From a virus, in IMG/VR virus record IMGVR_UViG_3300044858_000951, positions 1 through 35,834 of that record: a DNA stretch of 35,834 bases; one strand, given 5' to 3'. The stretch's first letter is position 1, and each line of letters starts with the position of its first letter. The notes under the pieces were generated by a model, which was given only the letters and a program-made list of their open reading frames with translations, was not told the DNA's origin and did not search any database. The translations under genes and the position numbers were made by a program. Below are positions 1 to 6,489 of this stretch, in pieces.

Positions 1-1
1 T

Positions 2-127
2 TACAGGAGGGGATCAGGAGAAAGAGTTACAGTCTGTGATGACTGTAGTGATGAGTACCAAAAGAAAATGAAAGGGGAGAATCGGTGTTTTATAGCAGAG
101 GCTATGCAACGATCAAAATATGTCTGA
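2..127 (+). CDS. Partial small phage protein (C-terminal part, cut by window start)
   Basis: This is the reading frame that finishes the small gene seen complete at 34815-35009. It has the same C-terminal half, with a CDDC cysteine pair and the ending RSKYV. Only the last 41 residues are present because the window begins inside the gene. The next gene starts inside its last codons with an 8-nt overlap. Function unknown; the cysteines could bind a metal. Confidence 0.8.
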   Translation, partial: YRRGSGERVTVCDDCSDEYQKKMKGENRCFIAEAMQRSKYV

Positions 128-287
128 GCCAGTATCTAAAGCAGTAATGACAGTAACAGAGGTTGCTCCATTTCGGTTTGCTATCGAGATTGAGGGATCA
201 GATTTATCTTTAGAAGTTTCACAAATTATGGTAAAGTTTCTGAATGACTGCTTAACGCAGATTCATGCGGATCAAAAAATCCATTGA
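120..287 (+). CDS. Small conserved early protein, 55 aa
   Basis: The ATG at 120 lies within the end of the previous gene. The frame gives a 55-residue acidic protein beginning MSEPVSKAVMTVTEVAPFRF. The second copy at 35002-35169 keeps the frame intact despite several substitutions (for example Thr to Gln near residue 46), which supports real coding. Its stop is 10 nt before the exonuclease start, so it is co-translated with the recombination genes. There is no recognisable domain and the function is unknown. Confidence 0.7.
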   Translation: MSEPVSKAVMTVTEVAPFRFAIEIEGSDLSLEVSQIMVKFLNDCLTQIHADQKIH

Positions 288-297
288 AAGGGATTGT

Positions 298-906
298 ATG
301 GAACAAAAAACAGAAGAATGGTTTGCTGCCAGACTAGGCAAAGTTACCGCTAGTCGGGTCGCAGATGTTTTAGCCAAGATTAAGTCTGGCGAGTCGGCAA
401 GTCGTAAAAACTACAAGATGGAGTTAGTCGTTCAGCGATTGACCGGCAAAGCAGGGGAGTCGTTTACTAACGCTGCAATGGAATGGGGTACAGAGCAAGA
501 GCCATTCGCTAGGATGGCATACGAGGCTCATACAGGCACTTTTGTAAAGGAGGATGGGTTCGTAGACCATCCCACGATAGAAGGCTTTGGATGCTCTCCT
601 GATGGCATTGTAGGGGAAGGTCTTATTGAGATTAAATGTCCGAATACAGCCAACCATATCGAGACAGTCTTGGAGAACAAAGCTCCAAGTAAATATATCC
701 CACAGATGCAATGTCAGATGGCTTGTACAGGCGCGAAATGGTGCGACTTTGTATCATTCGATCCTAGAGTGCCAGAGGACTTGCAGTTGTTTGTAGTACG
801 AGTCGAGAGGGATCAGGAGTATATCGACTCAATGGAAGTAGAAGTAAAGCAGTTTTTAAGCGAGGTCTTAGACCTATTTAACCAACTAAAAGCGAGGCAG
901 AAATGA
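298..906 (+). CDS. YqaJ/lambda-exonuclease-type recombination nuclease
   Basis: A 202-aa protein of the YqaJ viral recombinase family (PD-(D/E)XK fold). Such enzymes resect double-stranded DNA ends 5' to 3' to leave 3' tails for an annealing protein. Visible are the N-terminal RTEEWFAARLGK-like motif (here KTEEW), an acidic EWGTEQEP segment at 62-69, SPDG with catalytic Asp102, and IEIK with Glu111 and Lys113, followed by a YIPQMQCQM helix. I chose ATG 298 because GAAAGGG lies just upstream and the protein then starts at the family motif. An ATG at 265 has no ribosome site. The partner annealing protein is at 33472-34005, upstream across the genome junction. Confidence 0.92.
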   Translation: MEQKTEEWFAARLGKVTASRVADVLAKIKSGESASRKNYKMELVVQRLTGKAGESFTNAAMEWGTEQEPFARMAYEAHTGTFVKEDGFVDHPTIEGFGCSPDGIVGEGLIEIKCPNTANHIETVLENKAPSKYIPQMQCQMACTGAKWCDFVSFDPRVPEDLQLFVVRVERDQEYIDSMEVEVKQFLSEVLDLFNQLKARQK

Positions 907-1157
907 CCTATGAGATGAAAGATGGCAGTTTTAGTCTATTTAAGAACGACAAAAAGCTCACAGAGAAACACCCTGATTACAAGGGTTCTATTAAGATTAA
1001 CGGAGTTGAGCATTGGTTTGATGCCTGGCTAAAGGAAGGCAAAAAAGGGAAGTTCTTATCGGGTCGTATTGGTGATCCGAAACAGAAAGGCTTTACTCCC
1101 AAGGGCGATGATGAGTTGCCTAAGAGTAGTGGTATTGAAGATGACATTCCTTTTTGA
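903..1157 (+). CDS. Small protein with SSB-like acidic C-terminal tail
   Basis: An 84-aa protein overlapping the exonuclease stop by 4 nt (ATGA). The body (about residues 8-58) is a compact beta-rich domain with KNDKKLTEKHPDYKG and WFDAWLKEGKKGKFLSGRIG. The last residues are GIEDDIPF, which matches the acidic DDIPF tip by which bacterial SSB recruits partner proteins. Placed directly after the exonuclease, it may be a small ssDNA-binding or SSB-mimic factor of the recombination cassette. The family is common in phages but, as far as I know, uncharacterised. The DNA-binding role is inference; the tail match is visible. Confidence 0.8.
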   Translation: MTYEMKDGSFSLFKNDKKLTEKHPDYKGSIKINGVEHWFDAWLKEGKKGKFLSGRIGDPKQKGFTPKGDDELPKSSGIEDDIPF

Positions 1158-1166
1158 AGAGAAACC

Positions 1167-1304
1167 ATGAAAAAGATAACTGTTGGAGTATTAACATATT
1201 TGTTAATAATGGGAAGTGCATATGCTTGTCAGACCACTACAATTATTAGTGGTGATAAGATTATAGTTTGTACTGTTTGTGGTTCTATAATTAGCTGTAT
1301 GTAA
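1167..1304 (+). CDS. Small secreted cysteine-rich protein, 45 aa
   Basis: ATG 1167 begins a 45-aa frame starting MKKITVGVLTYLLIMGSAYA, a classic signal peptide: two Lys, a hydrophobic core and an AYA signal peptidase I site. The predicted mature part is only 25 residues, with four cysteines (CQTT, CTVCG, SCM) that could form disulfides or bind metal in the periplasm. It follows the SSB-tail gene by 9 nt and is probably the same operon. I recall similar tiny CQTT/CTVCG proteins in environmental phage genomes but no function. A lipoprotein is less likely, since the residues before Cys21 do not form a good lipobox. Confidence 0.6.
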   Translation: MKKITVGVLTYLLIMGSAYACQTTTIISGDKIIVCTVCGSIISCM

Positions 1305-1307
1305 CCC

Positions 1308-1381
1308 CCGATGAGATCGGCATTAGTAGCGCAATGCTACACCCTTTCAAGGAGTGCCACCCCCCTACCGATCAGGGTGGC
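1308..1381 (+). other. Three consecutive hairpins in an mRNA leader
   Basis: Three perfect stems follow one another: CCGAT/ATCGG (1308-1320, loop GAG), GTAGC/GCTAC (1326-1340) and GCCACCC/GGGTGGC (1356-1381, 12-nt loop). Between the second and third lies AAGGAG at 1349-1354. No T-run follows, so these are not good intrinsic terminators. They fill the gap between the secreted-protein gene and the nuclease-like gene starting at 1393 and may shape its translation. Confidence 0.55.
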
Positions 1382-1392
1382 TTAGATACTGT

Positions 1393-1812
1393 ATGACCTT
1401 CCAAAACGACCTACAGAGGGGTTTGGAGATAGAGGAAAGGGTCTTGGCTATCCTACGCAAGAAATACCCTTCTGCGAGCCTTATAAACGCTTTTAAAGGG
1501 TACGATATTTGGATACCTGAGATAGATAAGGCAGTCGAGGTCAAATACGACCCAATGAGCCAAGAGACAGGGAATATTGTTGTAGAGATTGAGATGTACG
1601 ATAAACCCTCTGGACTCATGGCTACACAAGCAGATTATTGGGTTTTCTACGATGGGGAGATGTTTGTAATCATGCCTGTCAAACACATCTTTAAATGTAT
1701 ATTTGATTGCAAGCTACAGTATGTGGAGTTTGTTGGAAAAGGAGATACCAGATCCAAGAAGGCATTTTTAGTAAATAAAAACACCTTGTTTAAGTACGGA
1801 AAGATTCTATGA
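1393..1812 (+). CDS. PD-(D/E)XK nuclease-like protein
   Basis: A 139-aa protein from ATG 1393. An extension back to a GTG at 1354 would translate a hairpin into PPPYRSG and is unlikely. It contains GYDIWIP followed by AVEVKYD, the D...ExK pattern of PD-(D/E)XK nucleases, and then EIEMYDKPSG and ADYWVFY, typical of phage resolvase or restriction-like small nucleases. It is the last gene of the early plus-strand operon and ends 6 nt inside the convergent lysozyme gene. A Holliday-junction or replication-intermediate nuclease role fits its position, but the exact substrate is unknown. Confidence 0.65.
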   Translation: MTFQNDLQRGLEIEERVLAILRKKYPSASLINAFKGYDIWIPEIDKAVEVKYDPMSQETGNIVVEIEMYDKPSGLMATQADYWVFYDGEMFVIMPVKHIFKCIFDCKLQYVEFVGKGDTRSKKAFLVNKNTLFKYGKIL

Positions 1813-2280
1813 GAGGTACAAAGCCATTTCGTCTTTGCGCCTGTTTGTAAGTCCTTTTAATTCCTTACCACCGGCTTTATTCCACTTTAGAAACTCCTCG
1901 GCAGCAGAATCAAACTCACCCCTATTGTGTTTCATCCGAAGGGTAGAATTTTGGAGATTACCGAGTCCAACATTGAAGGCGAAAGACACAAGTGCGCCAA
2001 ACCGACCAGCAGTAAGCCCACTAGGACATAATCGTTGTACTCCGCTTTCAAACCGCGCCAAATCTTTAGCAAGAATTTCATCTACTTCTCCCATCGTTAA
2101 GACTCGATCCCATCCGCTAGGAATGGGCAGAGCCTTTCGTTCTGCTAGTGGTACTCTAGCATGGTTAGGATCTATGACATGACCAACACCAACAGTCCAA
2201 AGTAGTGCAGGGCATTGGTAAGGCTTTTGTTTAACACCCTCGTGGTGCTTAATCATCTCAATAACTTTATGGTCAATCAT
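1807..2280 (-). CDS. Endolysin, GH24 lysozyme (T4/P1 Lyz type)
   Basis: A 157-aa glycoside hydrolase family 24 muramidase that cuts the MurNAc-GlcNAc bond of peptidoglycan. The catalytic signature is visible: Glu14 in KHHEG, Cys23 in YQCPA where T4 lysozyme has Asp20, and Thr29 in LLWTVGVGH. The E-C-T triad is the P1 Lyz variant. The C-terminal half has the usual ALVSFAFNVG helix. There is no signal or SAR sequence at the N-terminus, so it should need the adjacent holin for release. The start overlaps the holin stop by 4 nt. It is the last gene of the late operon. Confidence 0.95.
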   Translation of the reverse strand: MIDHKVIEMIKHHEGVKQKPYQCPALLWTVGVGHVIDPNHARVPLAERKALPIPSGWDRVLTMGEVDEILAKDLARFESGVQRLCPSGLTAGRFGALVSFAFNVGLGNLQNSTLRMKHNRGEFDSAAEEFLKWNKAGGKELKGLTNRRKDEMALYLS

Positions 2281-2762
2281 TTCTTAGCAAAGGCTTGCGT
2301 ACCGAACCAAAAAGCAATAATAGAGGCTAGGATCTGCATCTCGTCTGCATCAAACACCAAAGGGATAGCCTCGGCAAACGCTGCACCGCTAGACCAAGCC
2401 CACCAGATAGAGGCAATATCTACAATGATTAGTAGTAAAACGAATAGGTAGGTAACAACAGGGCGAACAGAGGCTCGTAGGTTGATGATCCATTGGCTTG
2501 CACCCTTACCGATTTCTATATCGTGTTGGTACATGGCTGTTCGTTCTTGTGCTTGGGTCTGCATTTGGACTTGGTCTGTGCGTATCTCTTCGACTCTAGC
2601 CTGTGCTGCGTAACCTCTTTCTAGCATTTGGAGTTCTCTCTCCGTTTGCATACGAGCTAGTTCTAGTTCGTGAGACTTATCGGACTTGTCTTGAAAGAAG
2701 TCTAAGAGTTTAGGTAGTCCACCCATAAGGAAGGACAAAGCTGTAGAGATGAGTGTAAACAT
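2277..2762 (-). CDS. Holin, GTA/3TM-type
   Basis: A 161-aa membrane protein. Hydrophobic segments lie at about 3-20, 101-123 and 142-157, separated by a charged helical region (28-85). The segment RASVRPVVTYLF and the ending IIAFWFGTQAFAKK match the three-transmembrane holin family (GTA_holin_3TM). It would form inner-membrane lesions that release the lysozyme encoded immediately downstream with an ATGA-type overlap. Family assignment is by motif memory; membrane topology is read from the sequence. Confidence 0.8.
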   Translation of the reverse strand: MFTLISTALSFLMGGLPKLLDFFQDKSDKSHELELARMQTERELQMLERGYAAQARVEEIRTDQVQMQTQAQERTAMYQHDIEIGKGASQWIINLRASVRPVVTYLFVLLLIIVDIASIWWAWSSGAAFAEAIPLVFDADEMQILASIIAFWFGTQAFAKK

Positions 2763-2765
2763 TAT

Positions 2766-3218
2766 TTACCCTTTATGACCCCAAGTAAGATACCAGGCAA
2801 CGATTGCAGCCAACGCATAGCACATATACATAACTCTACGCACTTCTGCCAAATCTTTTCTAAATTCATTTTCAATTTCTTTCTCCTGTTTTTCAATCTT
2901 TGCTTTAATAGTTTCTACTTCTGACCATCTTTTTTGACCATGATGTTTTACAAAGTCTTTCTTGACCTGTTCTTCTTTTATTCTGATTTCTTCTTGTTTT
3001 TGCCATTGCATCATGGCGCGTTTGAAATACTGCTCTTTTAGGACTTCTGCTTCTCTTATTTGCCTTCTGCGTTCTAAGGCTTTTTGTTGTGCTACCGAGG
3101 CTGCTTCTTTTTGGACATCCTCGATAGATGATCCGATAGCCTTGCCTGCCTCTTTGCCTGTCTTTACGCTTTCGCTAAATGACTTTGCACCCTCTAAAAA
3201 CCCAAATTGATCGGACAT
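2766..3218 (-). CDS. Coiled-coil protein with C-terminal membrane anchor
   Basis: A 150-aa protein dominated by a long charged helix (about 35-128, rich in Lys, Glu and Gln), ending in one hydrophobic segment (129-146) and a short basic tail. It sits 3 nt upstream of the holin gene in the lysis cluster. A tail-anchored coiled coil could be a spanin-like or antiholin-like factor, but classical i-spanins have the membrane segment at the N-terminus and no lipoprotein partner is visible. I do not recognise the family. Confidence 0.7.
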   Translation of the reverse strand: MSDQFGFLEGAKSFSESVKTGKEAGKAIGSSIEDVQKEAASVAQQKALERRRQIREAEVLKEQYFKRAMMQWQKQEEIRIKEEQVKKDFVKHHGQKRWSEVETIKAKIEKQEKEIENEFRKDLAEVRRVMYMCYALAAIVAWYLTWGHKG

Positions 3219-3229
3219 AGTTCATAGGC

Positions 3230-3397
3230 TTAATTTAATTTCAAAACAAGAGCAAGTAGAATAGCGATAATAAATCCAGCAGAACCTATTAGGATCTGCT
3301 CTAAGCGTTTTAACCTAGCATTGATACCTGTATAGCGTTCAGCACAGACAGCCTCGTGAGCAGACAATGCTGCCTCGTTTTTATCTATTGTTGTCAT
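3230..3397 (-). CDS. Small membrane protein of lysis cluster, 55 aa
   Basis: A 55-aa frame starting MTTIDKNEAALSAHEAVCAE. It has a helical N-terminal half and one hydrophobic segment (about 36-53, ILIGSAGFIIAILLALVL). Its ATG shares the last base of the preceding stop (TAATG), so it is translationally coupled. The shape resembles hemolysin XhlA-like or accessory holin proteins found next to phage lysis genes. Function inferred only from size, topology and position. Confidence 0.65.
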   Translation of the reverse strand: MTTIDKNEAALSAHEAVCAERYTGINARLKRLEQILIGSAGFIIAILLALVLKLN

Positions 3398-3570
3398 TAT
3401 TTAGCTTTCAATGCATCAATCTGCTCTTGCAGTTTAGCAATCTGTTCTTCTTTGGTAGGTTGATTAGCAAGCCATTCTGCGTACTGTGCTTGTGCTTGTG
3501 ATACTTCCGCAGCAGTTAAATCAATAACTTTACGCTCACCAGTAATCACATCAATTTGAATTCTATTCAT
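3397..3570 (-). CDS. Small tail-fibre-associated protein, 57 aa
   Basis: A 57-aa frame, MNRIQIDVITGERKVIDLTA onward, immediately downstream of the fibre gene. The N-terminal half reads like the short proteins that often follow tail-fibre genes (XkdW or fibre-assembly type, with an ITGE...LT pattern), and the C-terminal half is a short coiled coil (KEEQIAKLQEQIDALKAK). It overlaps the next gene by one base. A fibre chaperone role is inference from position. Confidence 0.6.
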   Translation of the reverse strand: MNRIQIDVITGERKVIDLTAAEVSQAQAQYAEWLANQPTKEEQIAKLQEQIDALKAK

Positions 3571-3573
3571 GAT

Positions 3574-4605
3574 TTATTCGTACAAGATGTTTATTGAGCC
3601 AGCATCAAAAGTATCTGTGCCGTTTACTGTGGTAACTCGAACAGCAGTTAATGCCGCACCAAGAGGTACAGAGCCACCACCAAGTTGACCACCATTTGTA
3701 CTAGAATTACCACCCATGACTGCCATGTAAGACCAAGTGTTTCCAGTAACATTGGTAATTACGCAACTACCGCCATAAGTTGTAACTCCACCTGCTGTAT
3801 GATTTTGACCAATTACAAAACCGCCAGTATCAGTAGCACCGCCTAAACCACCTGTTGAAAAAGTAACACCAAAAGTAACATATCCTGATGTGGTGTAGGT
3901 TGTTGAGCCTGTTCCTAATTGAATACGAATTGTTGAGCTACCACTAAGACTTACAGCGTCAAACATCACAGTAATACGCTTAACCCAACTAGGAATAGAT
4001 GTAAAGTCTATTGAAGTTCCGCTAGTAGATGCTACGACAGTACCGCTAGTTAAAGGGTAAGCACCTGCAACAGATGTCCAAGTAGTTCCATTAGAAGTTA
4101 ATACATTTCCTGATGTGCTTGGAGCAACTAAATTACCAGATAATGCAGATGAGCCATTTCCTAAAATAACACTATTTGATGTAATAGAAGAAGCACCTGT
4201 ACCACCATCGGCTACTGCTAAATCGGTAATACCACTAATAGATCCACCAGTAATAGTTGCACCAGAACTAGAAAAAGTATTAGCTGTTAGGCTTCCAGAA
4301 ACTACTGTTGCTCCGCTAAAGGTTGTTGCGCCTGTAGAAGACAATGTAGAAAATGCACCTGCTGCTGTAGTTGTGCCACCGATAGCAGAATTATTGATGG
4401 TAGCACCAGTAATCGTTCCACCTGTGATCTTAGGTGCAGTCATGGTATATGTGCCATCCCGAATACCATCTCCAGCATCTCGGATCTGCGCCATCATATC
4501 GCGCATAGTATCGTTTACTGCTGATGGCAACATTCCCTCTGGCGCACCATCTGGAGGTGCTGCTGTGTTATTAGCAGGGGTTAGAGAATACTTTGTATAT
4601 GCCAT
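3574..4605 (-). CDS. Tail fibre protein
   Basis: A 343-aa protein. The N-terminal 50 residues (MAYTKYSLTPANNTAAPPDG, then MLPSAVNDTMRDMMAQIRD) look like the conserved virion-attachment segment of many environmental phage fibres. Residues about 58-140 are low-complexity Gly/Thr/Ser beta repeats (ITGGTITGATI type) that likely form a trimeric shaft. The C-terminal 160 residues are a distinct beta-rich domain, probably the receptor-binding tip. It shares the ITGGTI shaft element with the larger fibre at 12867-15155. Long antisense frames here reflect codon bias. Confidence 0.85.
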   Translation of the reverse strand: MAYTKYSLTPANNTAAPPDGAPEGMLPSAVNDTMRDMMAQIRDAGDGIRDGTYTMTAPKITGGTITGATINNSAIGGTTTAAGAFSTLSSTGATTFSGATVVSGSLTANTFSSSGATITGGSISGITDLAVADGGTGASSITSNSVILGNGSSALSGNLVAPSTSGNVLTSNGTTWTSVAGAYPLTSGTVVASTSGTSIDFTSIPSWVKRITVMFDAVSLSGSSTIRIQLGTGSTTYTTSGYVTFGVTFSTGGLGGATDTGGFVIGQNHTAGGVTTYGGSCVITNVTGNTWSYMAVMGGNSSTNGGQLGGGSVPLGAALTAVRVTTVNGTDTFDAGSINILYE

Positions 4606-4617
4606 GATTTTCCTTAA

Positions 4618-6489
4618 TTACTCTGTTATTCCAAATGCAGCACCATAACCAAGGTTTAGTGCTTTCCGTTGTAATTCTTTACTAATTGGTTCTATGTTTG
4701 TTGTAGATGCTTTAGACATCAATCGTGCTGCTAACTTGGGGTCTAACATAGAATCAACAAGCAATTCTCTGATTTGGTCATCTGTACCATTGTAGAGCCA
4801 ATTGAGAGGTGCTACCACCTTATTTGCTGCTGCCGGTACTTCTCCGAACATCTGTTTTCCGATGATTCCACCGATAACATTAGCTGTAGAAAGATTCTTA
4901 AATGTATCTGATCCTGGCACTCTGCCTGATTTATTTAGAACACCAGAATCTAAGTCTCTACCAACTCGTTCTAGGATTTTTACTTGCATCTGAGACATGT
5001 CTGTTTCTTTTGCTGCTGCTCGGATAGCATTAACAAATTTAGGTTGAGAAATCATAAACTGACCAACATTAATTGGATCAGGAATTGTAGAAAGAACCTT
5101 ACCTCTAAAGCCTTGGGCTGCTTCCACTTTCTCAATATTTTTGCTTCTCTGAGCATAGACTTTTAGATAGTCTTTATATCCAGGTGCTGACGAGTCAAGT
5201 ACATCATCTACAGCTTTAATAACGCTTTCTAATTGTCCTTTTGCTAGGCTGTATGCAGAACCTTCTCTATCTAAAAGACCTTGTGCTGCTGCTCGTAGAT
5301 CCTTGCGAACCTCATAAAGAGAGCCAACTGTATCTGCTCTGTTTACAGAGTTTTTGGCAAAGTTCATAGCATTGATAACTGTAGATCGCTTACCAACATC
5401 AGAAGCCAAAATGTCATCAATCTGTTTATTAACTACTAATGAGATAGCCGACTGTATTTGTTGTGGTGTTTGTGTCGATGCAGCAAACGCTGCCTCTCGC
5501 ATTGGTGCAGTAGCAGTCTCTCGATTAGCAACAGCAATATTAACGGCATCTTGGTCTTTAGCTAATCTGTCAATAATAGCCATTCTTGCTTTATTAGCTT
5601 CGGATGCTTGTGCAGCAAACTTGCCTGTAACATCTAATGCGCGAATAGGAGTTTCTGCTGATATTAAGCCTACATCTCTACTTGCTTGTGCTGTGGTTGG
5701 TGTGTATCCAGGCACTTGTGGTTGGAACTCTTGCATACGAGTAATAGCAGTTTCTGGTTGATTTGCTAACTGTCGTAATACATTGCCTGTAATTACTTCT
5801 CTGCCTGCCTCTGTAAATGGGCGAACAGTCTCTCTAACTGCTCTGCCTGCTGCTGGAATGGCTATAGTTGCTGTGCCAGGTGCGACCATACCGCCAAGCA
5901 TTGCTAAACCAAATTGACCGCCTGCACCAACATCTGCATATTCTCTACCAGCAGCCGATGCACCAGCACCACCCACCGCAGCACTTGTTTGTAAAGGTAA
6001 ATTCTCAGTAAAAAACTTTTGTACAGCAGATGGCTGTGTTAAAGCTGTTTTACCGGCTTGGTATGCTCTCTGAACTAATGCAGCAGGAGCAGCAACACCC
6101 GATACAGCAGAAGTAATATCTTGTATTACTTTCTCGCCCCTAGTCTCTGCTTCTGGCAATCCGACTTGTGTCATGCCTCTTTGTAAAACTTGGCTAGGCA
6201 TTTGTAATCTAGGAATCTCTGTTCCTGTTACTTTGCCTACACCACCTGTAATAAGGTTAATAAGTGTATTAAGGGCATCACCAGCTAATACAGGAAGTCC
6301 TGCTGCACCTGTAGTAGCAGCCCTAGCAGTCAATCCTAATTGCCGACCAATATCTCTACTTAATTGATTTTGGTCTTGCCCACCCAAAGACTCAGCAATT
6401 AACTTTTGAGCCTGTTCTGGTGTAGTTCCTTCTGGAACTTCAAATCGACCTATTCTGCCATCAGGCATTTCATATCGAGCTATTGGCAT
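4618..6489 (-). CDS. Putative internal virion / DNA-ejection protein, 623 aa
   Basis: A large protein with an N-terminal MPIARYEMPDGRIGRFEVPE segment ending in TPEQAQKLI, a compact motif seen at the start of several phage virion proteins. It is followed by Ala/Gly-rich amphipathic helices (about 60-220) and a long helical region (about 230-600). No catalytic motif is visible. It lies between fibre and tail genes, overlaps the stop-start of the 409-aa gene by one base, and forms a block with three other Ala/Gln-rich proteins. By analogy with T7 gp14-gp16 and P22 ejection proteins it may be packed inside the capsid and injected. This is inferred from composition and order. Confidence 0.65.
   Translation of the reverse strand: MPIARYEMPDGRIGRFEVPEGTTPEQAQKLIAESLGGQDQNQLSRDIGRQLGLTARAATTGAAGLPVLAGDALNTLINLITGGVGKVTGTEIPRLQMPSQVLQRGMTQVGLPEAETRGEKVIQDITSAVSGVAAPAALVQRAYQAGKTALTQPSAVQKFFTENLPLQTSAAVGGAGASAAGREYADVGAGGQFGLAMLGGMVAPGTATIAIPAAGRAVRETVRPFTEAGREVITGNVLRQLANQPETAITRMQEFQPQVPGYTPTTAQASRDVGLISAETPIRALDVTGKFAAQASEANKARMAIIDRLAKDQDAVNIAVANRETATAPMREAAFAASTQTPQQIQSAISLVVNKQIDDILASDVGKRSTVINAMNFAKNSVNRADTVGSLYEVRKDLRAAAQGLLDREGSAYSLAKGQLESVIKAVDDVLDSSAPGYKDYLKVYAQRSKNIEKVEAAQGFRGKVLSTIPDPINVGQFMISQPKFVNAIRAAAKETDMSQMQVKILERVGRDLDSGVLNKSGRVPGSDTFKNLSTANVIGGIIGKQMFGEVPAAANKVVAPLNWLYNGTDDQIRELLVDSMLDPKLAARLMSKASTTNIEPISKELQRKALNLGYGAAFGITE

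Larger units (their letters stand above)
1..952. repeat. Left copy of diverged long terminal direct repeat
   Basis: The first 952 bases align without gaps to 34883-35834 (constant offset 34882). I count about 39 substitutions, roughly 96% identity, mostly at third codon positions. The repeat holds the end of one small gene, a 55-aa gene, the exonuclease gene and the start of the SSB-tail gene. An artefactual overlap of a single molecule would be identical, so these are two alleles: diverged ends, a mixed population, or a genuine duplication. Confidence 0.95.

Noticed and set aside
1-952. Ordinary assembler end overlap
   Set aside because: About 39 mismatches in 952 bp are far above sequencing error; two alleles must be involved.
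1308-1381. tRNA or intrinsic terminator
   Set aside because: The three hairpins do not form a cloverleaf and no T-run follows the last stem.
1354-1392. Longer N-terminus of the nuclease-like gene from GTG 1354
   Set aside because: It would translate a perfect hairpin into Pro-rich residues, and AAGGAG directly abuts the GTG; ATG 1393 fits better.
4115-4648. 177-aa plus-strand open frame
   Set aside because: Antisense to the tail fibre gene; low-complexity Val/Pro/Ala composition is the mirror of Gly/Thr repeats, with no ribosome site.
5354-5761. 135-aa plus-strand open frame
   Set aside because: Antisense to the 623-aa virion protein; no recognisable domain and no supporting operon context.
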